From positions 62,001-126,000 of the forward strand of contig JANQEE010000011.1 in the NCBI GenBank assembly GCA_028278525.1: a DNA stretch of 64,000 nucleotides. The letters run 5' to 3'. The number at the start of each line of letters is the position of its first letter. Position 1 is the first letter of the stretch. The DNA comes from Minwuiaceae bacterium (GTDB lineage Bacteria > Pseudomonadota > Alphaproteobacteria > Minwuiales > Minwuiaceae). A program made the position numbers and the translations under genes. The notes below the pieces were generated by a model. The model was not told where the DNA came from. It searched no databases and was given only the letters and a program-made list of their open reading frames with translations. Shown one piece after another: positions 51,169 through 61,413 of the stretch.

Positions 51169-53085
51169 TCATCGGCGCATGACGTACTCGCCGGGCGCGT
51201 CGTACAGCGGCGGATAGTTCCCGTCCGGCGCGCCGATCTCCGGCGGCTTGGCCATGCCGGAGGACCGGTCCGTCAGCCAGGCCTCCCAGGCCGGCCACCA
51301 GGATCCCTCCTGGGCGTCCGTCGCCATCAGCCATGTGTCCGGGTCGATGTACCGGCTCTCGGCCATCTGATGCGAAATCCGATAGTGCCGCCTCGGATGT
51401 CCCGGCTCGCTGACGATCCCGGCATTGTGGCCGCCCTTGGTCAGCAGGAACGTGACGTCGGCGTCGGTCAGCAGATGGATCTTGTAGACGGACCGCCAGG
51501 GCGCGACATGGTCGCCCTCGGTGCCCACGGCGAAGATCGGCGCCCGGATGTCGGTGAGCGCCACCGGCCTTTCGTCTACTTCGTAACGGCCTTCGGCCAG
51601 GTCGTTGTTCAGGAACAGCGTGCGCAGATACTCGCTGTGCATTCGATACGGCATGCGCGTCGCGTCCGCGTTCCACGCCATCAAATCCGACATCGGATCG
51701 CGCTGGCCCAGCAGGTAGTTGCGTTGCAGGTGCGACCAGATCAGGTCGTTCGACCGCAACAGCTGGAAGGCGCCGGCCATCTGTTTGGTATCCAGGTAGC
51801 CCTGGTCCCACATGATGTCTTCCAGGTAGGCCAGTTCGCTGTGGTCGATGAACAGCGACAGTTCGCCCGGCTCGGTAAAGTCGGCCTGCGCCGCCAGCAG
51901 GGTCACCGAATTCAGCCGCCGGTCGCCGTCGCGCGCCAGCGCCGCGGCCGCGATCGACAGCAACGTACCGCCCAGGCAGTAGCCGACGGCGTTGACCGGG
52001 CTGTCCGGTACGATCGCGCTGACCGCATCCAAGGCGGCGTCGATGCCGAGGCGCAGGTACGCGTCCATGCCGAGGTCGCGGTCCTCCTCGACCGGGTTGC
52101 GCCACGAGATCATGAAGACGGTATGGCCCTGATCCACCAGGAACCGGACCAGCGAGTTGGCCGGCGATAGATCCAGGATGTAGTACTTCATGATCCAGGC
52201 CGGCACGATGAGGATGGGCTCGGCATGAACCTTGTCGGTCGTCGGCTCGTATTGGATCAGTTCGATCAGGCGGTTTCGATGCACGACCTTGCCCGGTGTG
52301 GCCGCCACGTCGGTGCCGACGCGTACCGCGTCGCTGCCGACCGGCGGCTTGCCGGCGATCAGTCGTTCCCAATCTTCGGCGGCGTTGACCGCGCCGCGCC
52401 ACAGGTTGCGCCCGCCTTCCTGCCACGTGGCCTGCTGCAGTTCCGGATTGGTGGGGATGAAGTTCGACGGCGCGGCAACATCCAGCAACTGTCGGGTCAC
52501 GAACGTCACCACCTCCTGATGGTGCGCCGACACGCCGCGCACGCCGGTCGTCGCGTTGTGCCACCACTGCTGCGTCAGCAGAAAATTCTGGTAGATCAGG
52601 TTGTACGGCCAGCGCCGCCAGCTCGGGTCGCGAAACCGGCGGTCCTGCGGCAGCGGGTCGATGCAGGCCGGTTGGCCCGGTTCGACCGTCGTGCGCAATG
52701 CATGCAGCCAAAGGCGAGTCGCCTTGCGCATGGCTTTCTCGACCAGGCGCTGCTGTTTGCCCGGCGATTGGGCGAGGTGCGCGGCCCAGTCCGCGTAGGC
52801 CAAAGCCACGGCGGCGGGCGACACGCCCAGCGTGAACCGGCCCATGATGGCGTGCAGCAGCCGGTCGATGCTCGCCGGGCCATCCAGCTCCTGCTCGTCG
52901 GCCGGCGATGGCTCTTCCGTGCCGTTGGTCGCTTCGGGGCGAAAGTGATCCATGCCGTCCAATATGGCGAACAGCCATGGCATCGCGGCTTTCAGGTCCG
53001 GCGTAAAGGGCGCTTCGGGCCGTTCTTCCGGAAGGCGCCGGCGGATTGGCTCCGCCGGCGCCGATGGATTTATGCCGTCGGTCAT
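51169..53085 (-). CDS. phaC: Poly(3-hydroxyalkanoate) synthase
   Basis: The protein has 638 residues, class I size. It polymerises (R)-3-hydroxyacyl-CoA into PHA granules. The lipase-like box with the nucleophile cysteine is GYCLGGTLLS, the aspartate lies in VGTEGDHVAPW, and the histidine in KGGHNAGIV. The PhaC N-terminal domain occupies ~95-270 (DPSWRRWPYNLIYQNFLL). ATG 53085 overlaps the phasin stop as ATGA, so synthase and granule protein are made together. No phaA or phaB is in the window. Confidence 0.94.
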   Translation of the reverse strand: MTDGINPSAPAEPIRRRLPEERPEAPFTPDLKAAMPWLFAILDGMDHFRPEATNGTEEPSPADEQELDGPASIDRLLHAIMGRFTLGVSPAAVALAYADWAAHLAQSPGKQQRLVEKAMRKATRLWLHALRTTVEPGQPACIDPLPQDRRFRDPSWRRWPYNLIYQNFLLTQQWWHNATTGVRGVSAHHQEVVTFVTRQLLDVAAPSNFIPTNPELQQATWQEGGRNLWRGAVNAAEDWERLIAGKPPVGSDAVRVGTDVAATPGKVVHRNRLIELIQYEPTTDKVHAEPILIVPAWIMKYYILDLSPANSLVRFLVDQGHTVFMISWRNPVEEDRDLGMDAYLRLGIDAALDAVSAIVPDSPVNAVGYCLGGTLLSIAAAALARDGDRRLNSVTLLAAQADFTEPGELSLFIDHSELAYLEDIMWDQGYLDTKQMAGAFQLLRSNDLIWSHLQRNYLLGQRDPMSDLMAWNADATRMPYRMHSEYLRTLFLNNDLAEGRYEVDERPVALTDIRAPIFAVGTEGDHVAPWRSVYKIHLLTDADVTFLLTKGGHNAGIVSEPGHPRRHYRISHQMAESRYIDPDTWLMATDAQEGSWWPAWEAWLTDRSSGMAKPPEIGAPDGNYPPLYDAPGEYVMRR

Positions 53086-53468
53086 TGTTCCTGCATGGTG
53101 CCTGCTGACGCCGCCCGCTCGGCCAGGGGCGCCCAGCTTTCCGACTGCACCTTGGTGGCCAGTTCGGTCAGTTTGGCGGTCTCGGCGGAATAGGCTTCCA
53201 TGGCCGCCCGGCTCCAGTCCTGCTGCAACGACAGCACGTCGCCCCAGGTACCGCATTTGGTCAGCCGCTCGCCCATCTCGGCGTTGCGGTGCATGCGGTC
53301 GTTGGCGAAGCTCATCACCTCTTCGTTCATGGCGACCAGGCCGTCGACATAGGCTTGGCCGGCTTTGGCAAACGCGCTCAGCATCGCGCCGTTTATGGCG
53401 GCGACATCCGCAAGGCCGTTCGGCGCGCCGCTATCGGTCTGCTGCTTCTTTCTTGCACTGGTGGTCAC
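53082..53468 (-). CDS. Phasin family protein
   Basis: The protein has 128 residues and is a helical, amphipathic phasin-2-type protein (AINGAMLSAFAKAGQAYVDGLVAMNEEVMSFAND, given here as its landmark region at ~28-62, and TELATKVQSESWAPL). It coats PHA granules. GTG 53468 is strongly supported by AGGAGG six bases upstream; a longer frame to 53555 is unlikely. It is directly coupled to phaC. A short palindrome at 53665-53682 lies about 200 bases upstream. Confidence 0.85.
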   Translation of the reverse strand: MTTSARKKQQTDSGAPNGLADVAAINGAMLSAFAKAGQAYVDGLVAMNEEVMSFANDRMHRNAEMGERLTKCGTWGDVLSLQQDWSRAAMEAYSAETAKLTELATKVQSESWAPLAERAASAGTMQEQ

Positions 53469-53664
53469 GGTTTCCTCCTGTTGGACAAGTGGTCGGTGGA
53501 CCGGCCGCGGAACGATCGATTCCGGTGCCGCGACGCGGTGACTATCGGTACGCATGCATGTTGAAAGGCGGCGAGCTTATCGGTTTGGCGATAGGTCCCT
53601 CAAAGGCCCGGATATCCGATGCCCGCCTTATCTTGGCAAATAGATATGGCCGATGTGTTGCACG

Positions 53665-53682
53665 CGTTGACTCAAGTCAACG
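53665..53682. promoter_or_regulatory. Palindrome upstream of phasin-phaC
   Basis: Two 8-base arms CGTTGACT and AGTCAACG are separated by CA. It lies in the 270-base gap between the CHRD protein end and the phasin start and is a plausible operator for the phasin-phaC operon. No regulator is assigned; it does not match a PhaR site that I can name with confidence. Confidence 0.4.
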
Positions 53683-53738
53683 GAAGCGCCGTTGGTCGAC
53701 TTTTTTTGACTCGCCGGTGCATACCGGCGGGACTTTGA

Positions 53739-54380
53739 TCAGCCGATTCGCCGGTGGCGCAGGGCGCTTAGTCCGGTGAGGCCGAGCAGGGCGAGGCCGA
53801 GCAGCGTGAGCGCTGCGGGCTCCGGCACCACGGCCGCGATTTGGCCGCGAATCACGCCAGCCGGATCGCCTTCCGAATGCAGGTTCCAATAGAACGGCAG
53901 TTCGTCGCCCGGCCGCGCATCGCGAAACACGTCGATGAAATCGCTGAACGGATTGGGCCCGTCACCATTATCCCAGACGCCGGTCACCGTCACATTGCCG
54001 GCGACATCGAAGCTGATGATCCGGTCCGCTTCCAGCGACGGGGCGATAACGCCCAGCACGACGGGGCCGTTGGCGCCGCGGACCTCGTTGTGGATATGCA
54101 GCGCCGTTATGTCGTTGTCATCGCTGGTCGGCTCGTTGTTCGCTGCCGGCCCGAAATCGAAGCTGTTGTCGAAGAACAACGTGTACCGCAGCGTGTCGCC
54201 GACCAACCGCATCTCTGCGGTTGCCGTGGCCGGTGAGGCCGTCGCGCCGCCGGGCGCCACTTCCTGTGCGCTATCCAAAAAAGCCTTGAACACGACCGCA
54301 GCGTGTGCCGGTTGCCCGGACACCGCTAACAACAGAACGGCGACCGTCCAGGCCGCCAGACCTTTCAGCACATGCATCAT
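53739..54380 (-). CDS. CHRD-domain protein with PEP-CTERM sorting signal
   Basis: The protein has 213 residues. A signal peptide (~1-26) leads to a CHRD domain (~30-180) with ALHIHNEVRGANGPVVL and NLHSEGDPAGVIRGQI. The C-terminus is a clear PEP-CTERM tail: VPEPAALTLLGLALLGLTG, then RHRR. Such proteins are processed by exosortase/EpsH systems and are linked to exopolysaccharide in biofilm-forming Gram-negatives. ATG 54380 is preferred because GGAAGG lies just upstream; a longer frame to 54476 has no ribosome site. No exosortase gene is in the window. Confidence 0.9.
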   Translation of the reverse strand: MMHVLKGLAAWTVAVLLLAVSGQPAHAAVVFKAFLDSAQEVAPGGATASPATATAEMRLVGDTLRYTLFFDNSFDFGPAANNEPTSDDNDITALHIHNEVRGANGPVVLGVIAPSLEADRIISFDVAGNVTVTGVWDNGDGPNPFSDFIDVFRDARPGDELPFYWNLHSEGDPAGVIRGQIAAVVPEPAALTLLGLALLGLTGLSALRHRRIG

Positions 54381-54841
54381 GATGACCTTCCCGCGTCGTC
54401 GAAAATGACCGAAAAACCACCGCGAACGGGTCGCGGTCGCAGCTTCTTGTTCGTTCAACGCCTTACGGATGCTCAATTTTTACGTTTAATGCGAAGCCTG
54501 TCAACGTACGCACGAAAAAATGATCATTATTTCGCGCGACTGCCGTTCAAAAATGTCGCCGGGCGCGCTGGCGGTTCGTTTTTGCATCGACCTTTTCCCG
54601 CGACCTGTGCACTGCCTTTTCGATTGAGGATTGTGCAGCCGTCAATTAGGCTTTCCTCAAGTGTGGGCGGCCCGGCGGCGGATCGATCGTCGGGCAAACA
54701 GACCTCACGCAGCAGGGAGGTTGGTCGGGCTTTGGGGCAAGCCGGTAGTTCTGGTCTCGCGGCTGGCGCCGCGCATCGACGATCAGTTGCGTGGCTTCGG
54801 TGCGCATCGCGGACGGTTACGGCGTTCGGTTGGTTGCCGCG
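54381..54841. other. Divergent intergenic region before glpS
   Basis: These 461 bases separate the CHRD gene from glpS and hold no convincing gene. They should contain both promoters. The only clear structure is the 22-base palindrome at 54513-54534. The ~300 bases between that palindrome and glpS are GC-rich and featureless to me, so a long leader or a second promoter closer to glpS is possible. Confidence 0.6.
54513..54534. promoter_or_regulatory. Candidate DeoR/GlpR-type operator
   Basis: CGAAAAAATGA (54513-54523) and TCATTATTTCG (54524-54534) form a 22-base palindrome with one mismatch. The CGAAA/TTTCG ends resemble sites of DeoR-family repressors such as GlpR. It lies 308 bases before glpS and 133 bases before the divergent CHRD gene. 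glpR is not in the window. Confidence 0.45.
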
Positions 54842-55927
54842 ATGAGCCTAAAGCTCGAAGCCGTAACCAAACGGGTCGGACCCGAAATCCACCTCCAGGA
54901 CATCGACCTCGACATTGCGCCCGGCTCACTCACCGTGCTGCTTGGCCCGACGCTTGCCGGCAAGACGTCCCTGATGCGTTTGATGGCCGGCCTGGATCGC
55001 CCGACGGCGGGCCGCGTCCTGGTGGACGGCGCCGACGTTACCGGCCAGTCGGTCAAACGGCGCGACGTGGCCATGGTCTACCAGCAGTTCATCAACTATC
55101 CGTCCTTCACGGTTTACGAAAACATCGCCTCTCCGCTTCGGCGTGCCGGCTTGGGCCGGGACGAGATCGACCGACGCGTGCGGAGCGTGGCGGAGCTTTT
55201 GCATATCGAAGGCCTGCTCGACCGTCTGCCGGCTGCATTGAGCGGCGGCCAGCAACAGCGAACGGCCCTGGCGCGCGGCCTGGTCAAGGAGGCCGGCCTA
55301 TTGTTGCTCGACGAACCGCTGGTCAACCTCGACTACAAATTGCGCGAGGAGTTGCGCGAAGAGCTGTTGTCGATATTCGCCGAACGCAAGTCGATCGTCG
55401 TCTACGCGACGACCGAGCCGCTCGAAGCATTGATGCTCGGCGGCAACGTCGTGGTGCTGGACGAAGGGCGGATCTTGCAGCAGGGGTCGACCATCGACGT
55501 CTATACCAGGCCTGCCTCGATCCGCATCGGCGGCATCTTCAGCGACCCGCCGATCAACCTGATCGGCGGGTCGGTCGAACAGAACCGGCTGGTCCTTGGC
55601 GACGTCGTCGTCGGTCCTCGGACGGCGCATCTCGGCAATGTCGCGGTCGGTCAATACAGTTTCGGCGTCAGGTCGAACGCGCTCTATGTAAACCGGCGTT
55701 CCGACGCCGACATGGAAATCCGCGGCATCGTCGAGTTGTCCGAGATCAGCGGCTCGGAGACGTTCGTCCACGTGGCCCATAACGGCGTGTCCTGGGTGGC
55801 GCAGGAAGAAGGCATTCACTCTTTTGCACTCGGTGATTCGATCGACATCTATCTCGACCCGGCGGCCCTGTTCGTTTTCGACTGGCGGGGCGGGTTGGTC
55901 GCGGCGCCGGGCCGGACGACGGCGTGA
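54842..55927 (+). CDS. glpS: Glycerol ABC transporter ATPase GlpS
   Basis: The protein has 361 residues. Walker A GPTLAGKTS, Q-loop VYQQFINYPS, consensus signature LSGGQQQRTALARGL and Walker B LLLLDEPLVNLD are followed by VVYATTEPLEAL, where the switch histidine is Thr. A TOBE-like C-terminus spans ~240-361. In the Rhizobium leguminosarum glycerol importer GlpSTPQUV, two different ATPases form the motor, and the order here is the same. ATG 54842 has no strong Shine-Dalgarno. The next gene starts nine bases after its stop. Confidence 0.88.
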   Translation: MSLKLEAVTKRVGPEIHLQDIDLDIAPGSLTVLLGPTLAGKTSLMRLMAGLDRPTAGRVLVDGADVTGQSVKRRDVAMVYQQFINYPSFTVYENIASPLRRAGLGRDEIDRRVRSVAELLHIEGLLDRLPAALSGGQQQRTALARGLVKEAGLLLLDEPLVNLDYKLREELREELLSIFAERKSIVVYATTEPLEALMLGGNVVVLDEGRILQQGSTIDVYTRPASIRIGGIFSDPPINLIGGSVEQNRLVLGDVVVGPRTAHLGNVAVGQYSFGVRSNALYVNRRSDADMEIRGIVELSEISGSETFVHVAHNGVSWVAQEEGIHSFALGDSIDIYLDPAALFVFDWRGGLVAAPGRTTA

Positions 55928-55936
55928 GGTAGCGTC

Positions 55937-57022
55937 ATGGCCAGAATTCACCTCGACGGTATTGCGCACAGCTACAGCCCGTCGCCTGAGTCGGATCCGG
56001 ACTGGGCGCTTAAAGCCCTGGACCAGGTCTGGGAGCATGGCGGCGCCTATGCATTGCTCGGGCCTTCCGGCTGCGGCAAGACGACGTTGCTAAACGTCAT
56101 CTCCGGCCTTGTGACGCCAACCCAGGGCCGGGTCCTGTTCGACGAAACCGATGTCACCGGCCTCGCCACCGAACAGCGCAACATCGCGCAGGTGTTCCAG
56201 TTTCCGGTCATCTACGACACTATGACTGTCGCCGAGAACCTGGCTTTTCCGCTGCGCAACCGCAGCGTCGACGAAGGCACTGTCAAGACGCGGGTTGCGG
56301 AAGTCGCCGAACTGCTCGACCTCAGCGGCGACCTCAACAAACGGGCGCGCCGGCTGACGGCGGACGCCAAACAGAAGATCTCGCTTGGCCGCGGGCTGGT
56401 CCGGTCCGATGTCGCGGCCATCCTGTTCGACGAACCGCTGACGGTGATTGACCCGCATCTGAAATGGCAGTTGCGCCGCAAGCTCAAGCAGATTCATGAG
56501 CGTTTCAAACTCACCCTGGTCTATGTCACCCATGACCAGAACGAGGCGCTGACCTTCGCCGACCGGGTGGCGGTGATGCAAGGCGGCCGCATCCTGCAGG
56601 TCGGCACGCCGCAGGAACTTTTTGAAGCGCCGGTCCATCGCTATGTCGGGTTTTTTATCGGCAGTCCGGGCATGAACTTTCTGCCCTGCGCGCTCGACGG
56701 CGGCGACGCGGTCGTGCAGGGCCAACGCGTGCCGCTCGGTCCCGACGTACTGGCCGCCGCTGCGAAACGGCCGGCCCAGGCTTACGAGCTCGGTGTTCGG
56801 CCGGAATTCATCACGCTCGATGGGGAGACGGGGCCGCGCCTCGACATTTCCGTTGGCAAGGTCGAAGACCTCGGCAACTTCAAGATCGTAACCGCGTCCG
56901 TCGGCGAGCACCGGCTCAAGATCAAGGCGCCGGAGCATCAGTCCGTCGCGCCCGACATCGCGGCCGTGCGGCTTAGGCCGGACATGGTTCGGCTTTACGC
57001 CGATGGCGAGTTGGTGGGGTAG
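55937..57022 (+). CDS. glpT: Glycerol ABC transporter ATPase GlpT
   Basis: The protein has 361 residues. Walker A GPSGCGKTT, Q-loop VFQFPVIYDTM, Walker B AILFDEPLTVID and the switch VTHDQNEAL are normal, but the ABC signature is RLTADAKQKISLGRGL instead of LSGGQ. It therefore complements GlpS, which has the signature but not the switch histidine. The C-terminal TOBE-like domain spans ~240-361. ATG 55937 lies nine bases after glpS. Confidence 0.9.
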   Translation: MARIHLDGIAHSYSPSPESDPDWALKALDQVWEHGGAYALLGPSGCGKTTLLNVISGLVTPTQGRVLFDETDVTGLATEQRNIAQVFQFPVIYDTMTVAENLAFPLRNRSVDEGTVKTRVAEVAELLDLSGDLNKRARRLTADAKQKISLGRGLVRSDVAAILFDEPLTVIDPHLKWQLRRKLKQIHERFKLTLVYVTHDQNEALTFADRVAVMQGGRILQVGTPQELFEAPVHRYVGFFIGSPGMNFLPCALDGGDAVVQGQRVPLGPDVLAAAAKRPAQAYELGVRPEFITLDGETGPRLDISVGKVEDLGNFKIVTASVGEHRLKIKAPEHQSVAPDIAAVRLRPDMVRLYADGELVG

Positions 57023-57027
57023 GGCGC

Positions 57028-57909
57028 ATGGACAAGTGGCAAGACAACCGCGCCTGGTTCATGGTCCTGCCGGTGTTCGCCATCGTCGCGATCTCGGCGA
57101 TCATCCCGCTGATGACCGTGGTCAATTATTCGGTCCAGGACATCTTTGGCCCGGGACAGCGCGTGTTCGTCGGGACCGAATGGTTCAAGGAGGTGTTGAC
57201 CAACTCCCGACTGCACGACGCCTTCATCCGCCAGCTTATTTTTTCCACCTTGGTGCTGGTGATCGAGATTCCGCTCGGTGTGCTGGTCGCGCTGGCGCTG
57301 CCGAAACGTGGCTGGGGCGTGCCGGTCAGCCTGGTGCTGCTGGCGCTGCCGCTGCTGATTCCCTGGAACGTGATCGGCACCATCTGGATTATCTTCACCC
57401 GGCCGGACATCGGCCTGTTCGGCGCGGCGATCAACGGCCTCGGCATTTCTTTCGACCATACCGCCAACCCGCTCGACGCCTGGGTGACGGTAATGCTGAT
57501 GGAAGTTTGGCACTGGACGCCGCTGGTCGTGCTGCTCGCCTATGCCGGCCTCCGCGCGATTCCCGAAGCCTATTTTCAGGCGGCGCGGATCGACGGCGCC
57601 TCCGCCTGGGCGACGTTCCGCTACATCCAGCTACCGAAGATGCGTGGCGTGCTGACCATCGCCGTGCTGCTTCGTTTCATGGACAGTTTCCTGATCTACG
57701 CCGAACCGTTCGTGCTGACAGGCGGCGGGCCGGGCAACGCCACCACGTTCCTCTCGATCCACCTGGTCAAGATGGCGGTTGGGCAGTTCGACCTGGGGCC
57801 GGCGGCCGCGTTCTCGCTGATCTACTTCCTGATCGTGCTGCTGTTCAGTTGGCTGTTCTATCAGGCACTTCAGAACGTCGGCACCGGAGACAAGGGGGGC
57901 GGCCGATGA
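57028..57909 (+). CDS. glpP: Glycerol ABC transporter permease GlpP
   Basis: The protein has 293 residues with six helices of the MalF/UgpA-type permease fold; the coupling motif is YFQAARIDGASAWATFRYIQLPKM. It forms the channel with GlpQ. ATG 57028 lies five bases after the glpT stop and its own stop overlaps glpQ by four. The call rests on the operon matching GlpSTPQUV. Confidence 0.9.
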   Translation: MDKWQDNRAWFMVLPVFAIVAISAIIPLMTVVNYSVQDIFGPGQRVFVGTEWFKEVLTNSRLHDAFIRQLIFSTLVLVIEIPLGVLVALALPKRGWGVPVSLVLLALPLLIPWNVIGTIWIIFTRPDIGLFGAAINGLGISFDHTANPLDAWVTVMLMEVWHWTPLVVLLAYAGLRAIPEAYFQAARIDGASAWATFRYIQLPKMRGVLTIAVLLRFMDSFLIYAEPFVLTGGGPGNATTFLSIHLVKMAVGQFDLGPAAAFSLIYFLIVLLFSWLFYQALQNVGTGDKGGGR

Positions 57910-58709
57910 CCCTGCGCAAACGGCACATCGGCCTGCTGATCTATTTCGGCGTGCTGCTTTTGCCGATCTACTGGATGCTGAACATGTCGCTCCGCACCAA
58001 TGCGGACATCCTCGGCGGCTTCGCCTTCGTTCCGACCGATCCGACGCTCGACAACTACCTGAAGATCTTCACCGACCCCTCCTGGTATTCCGGATACATC
58101 AACTCGATCATCTACGTCAGCATCAACACGGTGATCTCGCTCTCCGTCGCGCTGCCGGCGGCCTACGCGTTTTCGCGCTACCGTTTCTTCGGCGACAAAC
58201 ACATGTTCTTCTGGCTGCTGACCAACCGGATGGCGCCGCCGGCTGTGTTTCTGCTGCCGTTCTTCCAGCTCTATTCGACCTTCGGCCTGATCGACACCCA
58301 CATCGCCGTGGCGATCTCGCACTGCCTGTTCAACGTGCCGCTCGCGGTCTGGATCCTGGAGGGCTTCATGTCCGGCGTGCCGCGGGAGATCGACGAGATG
58401 GCCTATATGGACGGCTATTCCTTCCCGCGTTTCTTCGGCACCATCTTCGTGCCGCTGATCCGCTCCGGCATTGGCGTCACCGCTTTCTTTTGCTTCATGT
58501 TCTCGTGGGTCGAGTTGCTGCTGGCGCGCACGCTGACCACCACCGACGCCAAGCCGATTGCCGCGACCATGACCCGCACGGTCAGCGCGACCGGCCTTGA
58601 TTGGGGCCTGCTCGCCGCGGCCGGCGTGTTGACCATCGTGCCCGGCGCCCTGGTGATCTGGTTCGTGCGCAACCACATGGCCAAGGGCTTCGCCCTTGGC
58701 CGGGTTTGA
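57906..58709 (+). CDS. glpQ: Glycerol ABC transporter permease GlpQ
   Basis: The protein has 267 residues with six helices of the MalG type and the coupling motif REIDEMAYMDGYSFPRFFGTIFVPL. ATG 57906 overlaps glpP as ATGA; a much longer open frame upstream is a shadow across glpP. With GlpP it makes the membrane channel of the importer. Confidence 0.9.
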   Translation: MTLRKRHIGLLIYFGVLLLPIYWMLNMSLRTNADILGGFAFVPTDPTLDNYLKIFTDPSWYSGYINSIIYVSINTVISLSVALPAAYAFSRYRFFGDKHMFFWLLTNRMAPPAVFLLPFFQLYSTFGLIDTHIAVAISHCLFNVPLAVWILEGFMSGVPREIDEMAYMDGYSFPRFFGTIFVPLIRSGIGVTAFFCFMFSWVELLLARTLTTTDAKPIAATMTRTVSATGLDWGLLAAAGVLTIVPGALVIWFVRNHMAKGFALGRV

Positions 58710-58721
58710 GGAAGCGCCGCC

Positions 58722-59000
58722 ATGACACTGGAATGGATGGCCTGGACCACGCCGACGGCGATCTTCTTTGTCTGCATCGCTTTGATGCTGGTCGGCATGA
58801 CGGTTTGGCAGGTCGCTATGCCGAGCATAGAGCGGCGCGGTTTTTTGCCGATCGACACGACCCGGGGCGACCGTCTGTTCATCGGCCTTCTCGGCAGTGC
58901 CTACATCCACCTGGCCTGGATCGGTTTGACCGATCTCAATCTATGGATCGCGACCGGACTGTCGGCCGTGTGGATGCTTGTAACGATGCGGTGGGGATAG
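58722..59000 (+). CDS. glpU: Small membrane protein GlpU (DUF2160)
   Basis: The protein has 92 residues with three helices and the DUF2160 pattern (MAWTTPTAIFFVCIALML, MPSIERRGFLP, GDRLFIGLLGSAYIHLAWIGL). DUF2160 proteins are found almost only in this type of glycerol transporter, where the gene is called glpU; its role is unknown. ATG 58722 lies 12 bases after glpQ. Its presence is the strongest single sign that the operon is GlpSTPQUV and not a sugar importer. Confidence 0.88.
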   Translation: MTLEWMAWTTPTAIFFVCIALMLVGMTVWQVAMPSIERRGFLPIDTTRGDRLFIGLLGSAYIHLAWIGLTDLNLWIATGLSAVWMLVTMRWG

Positions 59001-59083
59001 GCGTGGAAAGGAGGTCATCGCGCAATTCCCACCAGTGACTCTCTTAAGCAAACAACGACAACTTTGAAATGGAGGAAGGGCAG

Positions 59084-60829
<1,746 letters not shown>

Positions 60830-60846
60830 CAAATCCGGTCCGACGA

Positions 60847-60880
60847 AGGGGCGGGCCTTCAGGCCCGCCCCTTTTTCTTT
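60847..60880 (+). terminator. Rho-independent terminator of the glp operon
   Basis: A perfect 12-base stem (60847-60858 with 60861-60872, effectively an 11-bp helix with a four-base loop TTCA) is followed by CTTTTTCTTT. It lies 18 bases after the glpV stop. GC-rich stem plus T-run on the plus strand make this the clearest terminator in the window. Confidence 0.9.
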
Positions 60881-60902
60881 CTGCTGGGGGAAGTGAACGA
60901 CG

Positions 60903-61337
60903 ATGAGTGAATTCGACGCCGAGCAATTGCAGCGGTTCCTGCATCGGACATTGCCGGAAATCGACCAATGCGGCGAGGTGGTGGAGGCGGTCGACGACAA
61001 CGGCGCCCGGTTGCGCCTGCCGTTCCGCGAAGCCTATATGGGCCCGGGCCAGGTCTTCTCCGGTCCGACGCTTCTGCGGTTTGCCGATACGGCGATGTAT
61101 GCCGCCTGTCAGGCGATGCTCGGCCAATCCGGCATTGCCGTCGTCTCGACCATGACGTTGACCTTCCTTCGCCCGGGCCGGGCCGGCGACGTTGTCGCCG
61201 ACGCGCGTGTGCTCAGGCGCGGTAAGCGCCTGCTTAATGTCGAGGCGGAGTTGTCCATGGCCGACGCCGGCGACCCTATCCTCCGTGCCTCGGCGACCTG
61301 CGCCGTCCTGCCCGGCGACATCATGCCGTCAGCTTGA
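60903..61337 (+). CDS. PaaI-type hotdog-fold thioesterase
   Basis: The protein has 144 residues. A hotdog fold with YMGPGQVFSGPTLLRFADTAMYAACQAML, whose Asp fits the catalytic position of PaaI-like thioesterases, and SMTLTFLRPG-like strands follow. It probably hydrolyses an acyl- or aryl-CoA thioester. ATG 60903 stands right behind the glp terminator, with GGGGGAAG at 60884-60891. The acyl substrate is unknown. Confidence 0.88.
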   Translation: MSEFDAEQLQRFLHRTLPEIDQCGEVVEAVDDNGARLRLPFREAYMGPGQVFSGPTLLRFADTAMYAACQAMLGQSGIAVVSTMTLTFLRPGRAGDVVADARVLRRGKRLLNVEAELSMADAGDPILRASATCAVLPGDIMPSA

Positions 61338-61413
61338 CCCATATCAAGGCGCTCTCAGCGATGCCGCCTTCTGATTGTGATTGTTCGTAAGGTGCGCCCG
61401 AGAGGAGGTCTCG

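Noticed and set aside
53700..53760. Hairpin with a T-run after the CHRD gene
   Set aside because: The CGCCGGT stem is real, but the T-run lies on the wrong side for the minus-strand gene, so I do not call it a terminator.
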